NCBI RefSeq assembly: GCF_005049285.1
Contig: NZ_SOSC01000013.1
Span: 17,084-81,083, forward strand
Direction of reading: 5' to 3'
Origin: Halorientalis salina
GTDB taxonomy: Archaea; Halobacteriota; Halobacteria; Halobacteriales; Haloarculaceae
DNA: 64,000 bases
Of this stretch, positions 61,483 through 64,000 are shown one piece after another. Positions within the stretch are counted from its first letter, which is position 1; each line of letters opens with the position of its first letter. The position numbers were made by a program, and so were the translations under genes. A model generated the notes under the pieces. It ran no database searches. It saw only the letters and a program-made list of their open reading frames with translations, and was not told the DNA's origin.

Positions 61483-62259
61483 GTGGTTGGTCTCCCATCT
61501 TCGCCGGTCGGATCGATCCTAATCGTCGGCTTAGTCGGCGGTGGGCTTCTTGCCTTCGGATTTGTGTTTCGGGAGATTAGTGCGATTCGGCAGGTCCTCA
61601 GCCCGTCGACGGACGTGTTCTCGCTCTCGACAGGGACAACGGGCCCGGTTAGTATCTCGGGGACAGCGATTCAGTACGAAGACCGGCTTGTGGGCCCATT
61701 CACCGGCACTGAGTGTCTGGCCCTTGCCTACGAGGTCAAAGAGCGGCGGACGACAGACAAGGGAATGACGTGGGTCGAGATTGACTCTGGGCGTGCCGCA
61801 GTTCCGTTCCTGCTCGAAGACGAGACTGCGAGTGTCATCGTAGATCCGTCGCGGGTCCGGTTCGGTCTCGATACGAGCACGACTATCGAGGTCGACGGTG
61901 GTGACCGACCTCCCGCCCGGATTCAGGAGTTCATTGACCAAACTGACGACGTTGATTCAGAAGAACGAACGTGGGATCTGAAGATCATTGAACTGAAAGT
62001 TGGCGATGATCGGCGATACATCGAACGCCGCCTCGATCCCGGTGAATCAGTGACGGTATTCGGAGATGTCCACAATGACTCCGGTGTCAGCACGCGTTCC
62101 GGCCAGGTGAATGCTGTACTCAAAGCAGGTGACCATCCGCTCATCCTGTCTGAAACAACCCCGCTTCGAACCGTCTTGCGGGTGTTCTGGCCTGTACTCG
62201 TCGCCACCCTCATTGGAATTTTGCTCCTAGGTATAGCAGTGGCTGTGGTCCTCCTCTGA
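61483..62259 (+). CDS. GIDE-like membrane protein
   Basis: 258 residues, GTG start. TM 1 at about 10-28; a beta-rich middle domain (50-215) with TTGPVSISGTAIQYEDRLVG and FTGTECLALAYEVKERRT; TM 2 at about 232-256. The middle part fits the GIDE domain known from mitochondrial E3 ligase MUL1 and from many prokaryotic membrane proteins. No RING finger is present, so it is not a ligase; function in archaea unknown. Confidence 0.68.
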   Translation: MVGLPSSPVGSILIVGLVGGGLLAFGFVFREISAIRQVLSPSTDVFSLSTGTTGPVSISGTAIQYEDRLVGPFTGTECLALAYEVKERRTTDKGMTWVEIDSGRAAVPFLLEDETASVIVDPSRVRFGLDTSTTIEVDGGDRPPARIQEFIDQTDDVDSEERTWDLKIIELKVGDDRRYIERRLDPGESVTVFGDVHNDSGVSTRSGQVNAVLKAGDHPLILSETTPLRTVLRVFWPVLVATLIGILLLGIAVAVVLL

Positions 62260-62329
62260 GGAGTCACTCACGAGAGAGTGTTCAATGACACGCTTCAATT
62301 GCCCAAGCAACCGTGCTATTGTGAGAATC

Positions 62330-63004
62330 TCATGCAGTACCCCCAAACTCATCCATCATTTCGCGGATGATTTTTGCTTCTGCCTTCTGTAGATGATCGC
62401 TAGCTGTTGGCGGTGCACAGTCAAGTTCGGCGGCAACATCTTCATGAGTTGCTTCTCGAGGCTGGGTATAGTATCCGAGTTCGAGTGCAGCCCCGACTGC
62501 TTCACGCTGTCTGTCGCTCAGCGCACCTACTGGATCGTTGGCATGACTCTGAAGTCGGCCGATCTCGTCGATCTGTACTTCGACGCCGTTGGGGGCATCT
62601 TCGAGAGCGCGCTGGAGTACTGAAGCGTCTCCGACGACGCGGGCAGACATGGTTCCGTTGCGATATACGATTGGTTTGCGGACGATGAGCCCCGCCTCTG
62701 TACTTGCTCGCTGGATAGCAGCGAACAGAGGGGTTTCTAGCGGTCGCATGACGACCAGCACATATGTTTGTCCCTGCGTGGTATCGGACAGTTCCACCGA
62801 ATCGATGCCGGCGGTGTCAGCGGCCCGTTCGGCGAACGTGGTTGGATCACCATCGACAGTATACAGGAGCGTCGACTGTTCGTCGGCTGCCATGCTCCAG
62901 TCGACCAAACGGGTCTCATTGATGGCCGACGAATTAGCCAATAATTCGAAGAATTCCGGTGCATGGTCGTCGTCGACGTGAACGGTGACGTGGAGGTGTT
63001 TCAT
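62330..63004 (-). CDS. HTH-10 (bacterio-opsin-activator-like) regulator
   Basis: 224 residues from ATG 63004. N-terminal alpha/beta sensory part (1-155) without PAS or GAF domain, then the HTH-10 domain (about 165-222): LSDRQREAVGAALELGYYTQPRE and EDVAAELDCAPPTASDHLQKAE. It is divergent from the cupin gene with 88 bases between starts, so it probably controls that gene. Confidence 0.85.
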   Translation of the reverse strand: MKHLHVTVHVDDDHAPEFFELLANSSAINETRLVDWSMAADEQSTLLYTVDGDPTTFAERAADTAGIDSVELSDTTQGQTYVLVVMRPLETPLFAAIQRASTEAGLIVRKPIVYRNGTMSARVVGDASVLQRALEDAPNGVEVQIDEIGRLQSHANDPVGALSDRQREAVGAALELGYYTQPREATHEDVAAELDCAPPTASDHLQKAEAKIIREMMDEFGGTA

Positions 63005-63092
63005 ATCCCGTCCATCGACTGAATCAGTGATAAAACCCACATGCATACCTCACAGAACCTCCATCTACGTCGGTCCGTTATACGTAACGGAG

Positions 63093-63875
63093 ATGGAATC
63101 CGAGACGCAGTCCCATGAAGAGGGACAGAGTACCGGTGATAAGACGGGGGAGACCATTCGGTCTGGCCGCCCACTCGTTAACGGAAGCCCGATTGACGAG
63201 CCAACACTCGAATTGGATCCTGAGAGTCCTGCAAGTATCCTCCTGCAACAGTCACCCCGTCCACTCGTTTCCGATCCAGTGAGTCGGACGTGGGCGACAC
63301 TGCTGGAGCGACCAGACTCGGGGAACACCGATCGTCCAGTTCTTGTCCAGTGGGTGTCGCCGGACTCGCCCGAGCCGCCAGCCCACTACCATCCGAAGAC
63401 AGAGACGTTCAAGACGCTTGAGGGACAGCTCACAGTCGTTCGCGATGGAGAGCCAATCCAACTCGACCCCGGAGAATCGCTGACTGTCGAACCAGGACAC
63501 GAGCATACCTTCCGTAACGACACTAACGAAATAGTTGCATTCAAAGCCGAACTCCCGTCGATTCGGATGGTAAAAGGGCTCTACACCGCATGGGGACTGG
63601 CCCACAAACGTGGTCGCGATGAGGGCGGCAACTTTCCTGGTCCAGGGCCGGTAGAGTCGCTCGTGATCGCGGCGGATCTTTATGACGAGACGGTCATGAC
63701 GATGGTCCCCCAGTCGGTCCAGCGAGTTCTCTGGGCGACCGCTGGGCGGATAGCTCGGCTGTCAGGAGCGACCGGCATTACGGATGGGTATCTCGACGCG
63801 TCCTTTTGGAACCGACATGTTGAGCAGCCTGAATTGGAGTCACCTAAGGATGTTACTGGAGAGTCCACAAATTAA
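63093..63875 (+). CDS. Cupin-domain protein
   Basis: 260 residues from ATG 63093. A single cupin barrel (about 85-170): AHYHPKTETFKTLEGQLTVV with metal-ligand His residues and Glu, and PGHEHTFRND with the second His. The C-terminal 90 residues are helical with one semi-hydrophobic stretch (about 208-228). Similar proteins bind a metal and a small ligand; reaction unknown. Divergent from the HTH-10 regulator. Confidence 0.82.
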   Translation: MESETQSHEEGQSTGDKTGETIRSGRPLVNGSPIDEPTLELDPESPASILLQQSPRPLVSDPVSRTWATLLERPDSGNTDRPVLVQWVSPDSPEPPAHYHPKTETFKTLEGQLTVVRDGEPIQLDPGESLTVEPGHEHTFRNDTNEIVAFKAELPSIRMVKGLYTAWGLAHKRGRDEGGNFPGPGPVESLVIAADLYDETVMTMVPQSVQRVLWATAGRIARLSGATGITDGYLDASFWNRHVEQPELESPKDVTGESTN

Positions 63876-64000
63876 GCGTGTCAGAGAAAGGTTCTCGCGG
63901 GGGTCGAACAGTAGTCAATAGAGTGTTTCTTCTGAATTTCCGGAACCTTCCGTTTCCCCTTGAGTTCTACCGAAGCCTTTTGTTTTGAAACACATACAAC

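Overview
The window comes from a halophilic archaeon (class Halobacteria). The reasons are strongly acidic proteins, high G+C with A/T-rich promoter gaps, many TATA boxes about 25-33 bases before a start codon (leaderless transcripts), haloarchaea-typical families (RdfA, bacterio-opsin-activator-like HTH-10, HVO_A0114-like, soluble Htr transducer), and Tat/lipobox and SipW-type secretion signals. ParA with an iteron-like array, a toxin-antitoxin pair, insertion sequences and pseudogenes suggest a megaplasmid or a plasmid-derived part of a chromosome. No replication initiator, rRNA or tRNA was found.

1-9.3 kb: end of a TauE-like permease, a 15-cysteine copper-binding-type four-helix protein, a BtrH-like protein, then an acyl-CoA/ketoacid block: DUF35 protein, SCP2-type thiolase, EthD protein, 3-hydroxyacyl-CoA dehydrogenase, acyl-CoA dehydrogenase, fused CoA transferase and an IclR regulator. 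10-21 kb: an amide/amino-acid nitrogen block with an IclR regulator and palindromic operators, asparaginase, two amidase-signature enzymes and a complete LivJHMGF-type ABC importer. 21-27.5 kb: soluble chemotaxis transducer, a decayed PAS/GAF regulator, a two-copy dispersed repeat, then RdfA beside an SMC-like ATPase.

28-38 kb: IclR regulator, a perfect palindrome, and genes for all three subunits of an acetone-carboxylase-type enzyme followed by two acyl-CoA synthetases. The layout predicts ketone carboxylation, CoA activation and thiolysis; the left-hand thiolase and CoA-transferase block could take the product. 38-41 kb: two small haloarchaeal proteins and an intact IS200/IS605 element (tnpA, tnpB, hairpins in the tnpB 3' end).

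41.5-50.5 kb: the most unusual region. TatA and two related membrane-anchored winged-helix proteins precede a secreted-protein cluster: four SipW-signal (TasA/camelysin-like) proteins, one with a von Willebrand A domain nested inside the TasA-like fold, a dedicated SipW-type signal peptidase, a Ser/Thr/Asp-rich stalk protein and an overlapping 46-residue membrane protein. Upstream lies a helically phased array of GTAC motifs, and a GTAC pair recurs before a second promoter of the cluster. This looks like an archaeal surface-fibre or biofilm-matrix system with its own regulator and peptidase.

50.6-59 kb: lipoprotein, TumE-type toxin with HTH partner, ParA and acidic partner, a 13-bp-period tandem repeat array, about 1 kb of palindrome-rich noncoding DNA, an IS4-type transposase gene, two passenger-like genes and a truncated second transposase. 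59-64 kb: small membrane proteins, YIP1 protein, an HTH plus two tiny membrane proteins, a GIDE-like membrane protein, and a divergent HTH-10 regulator/cupin pair.
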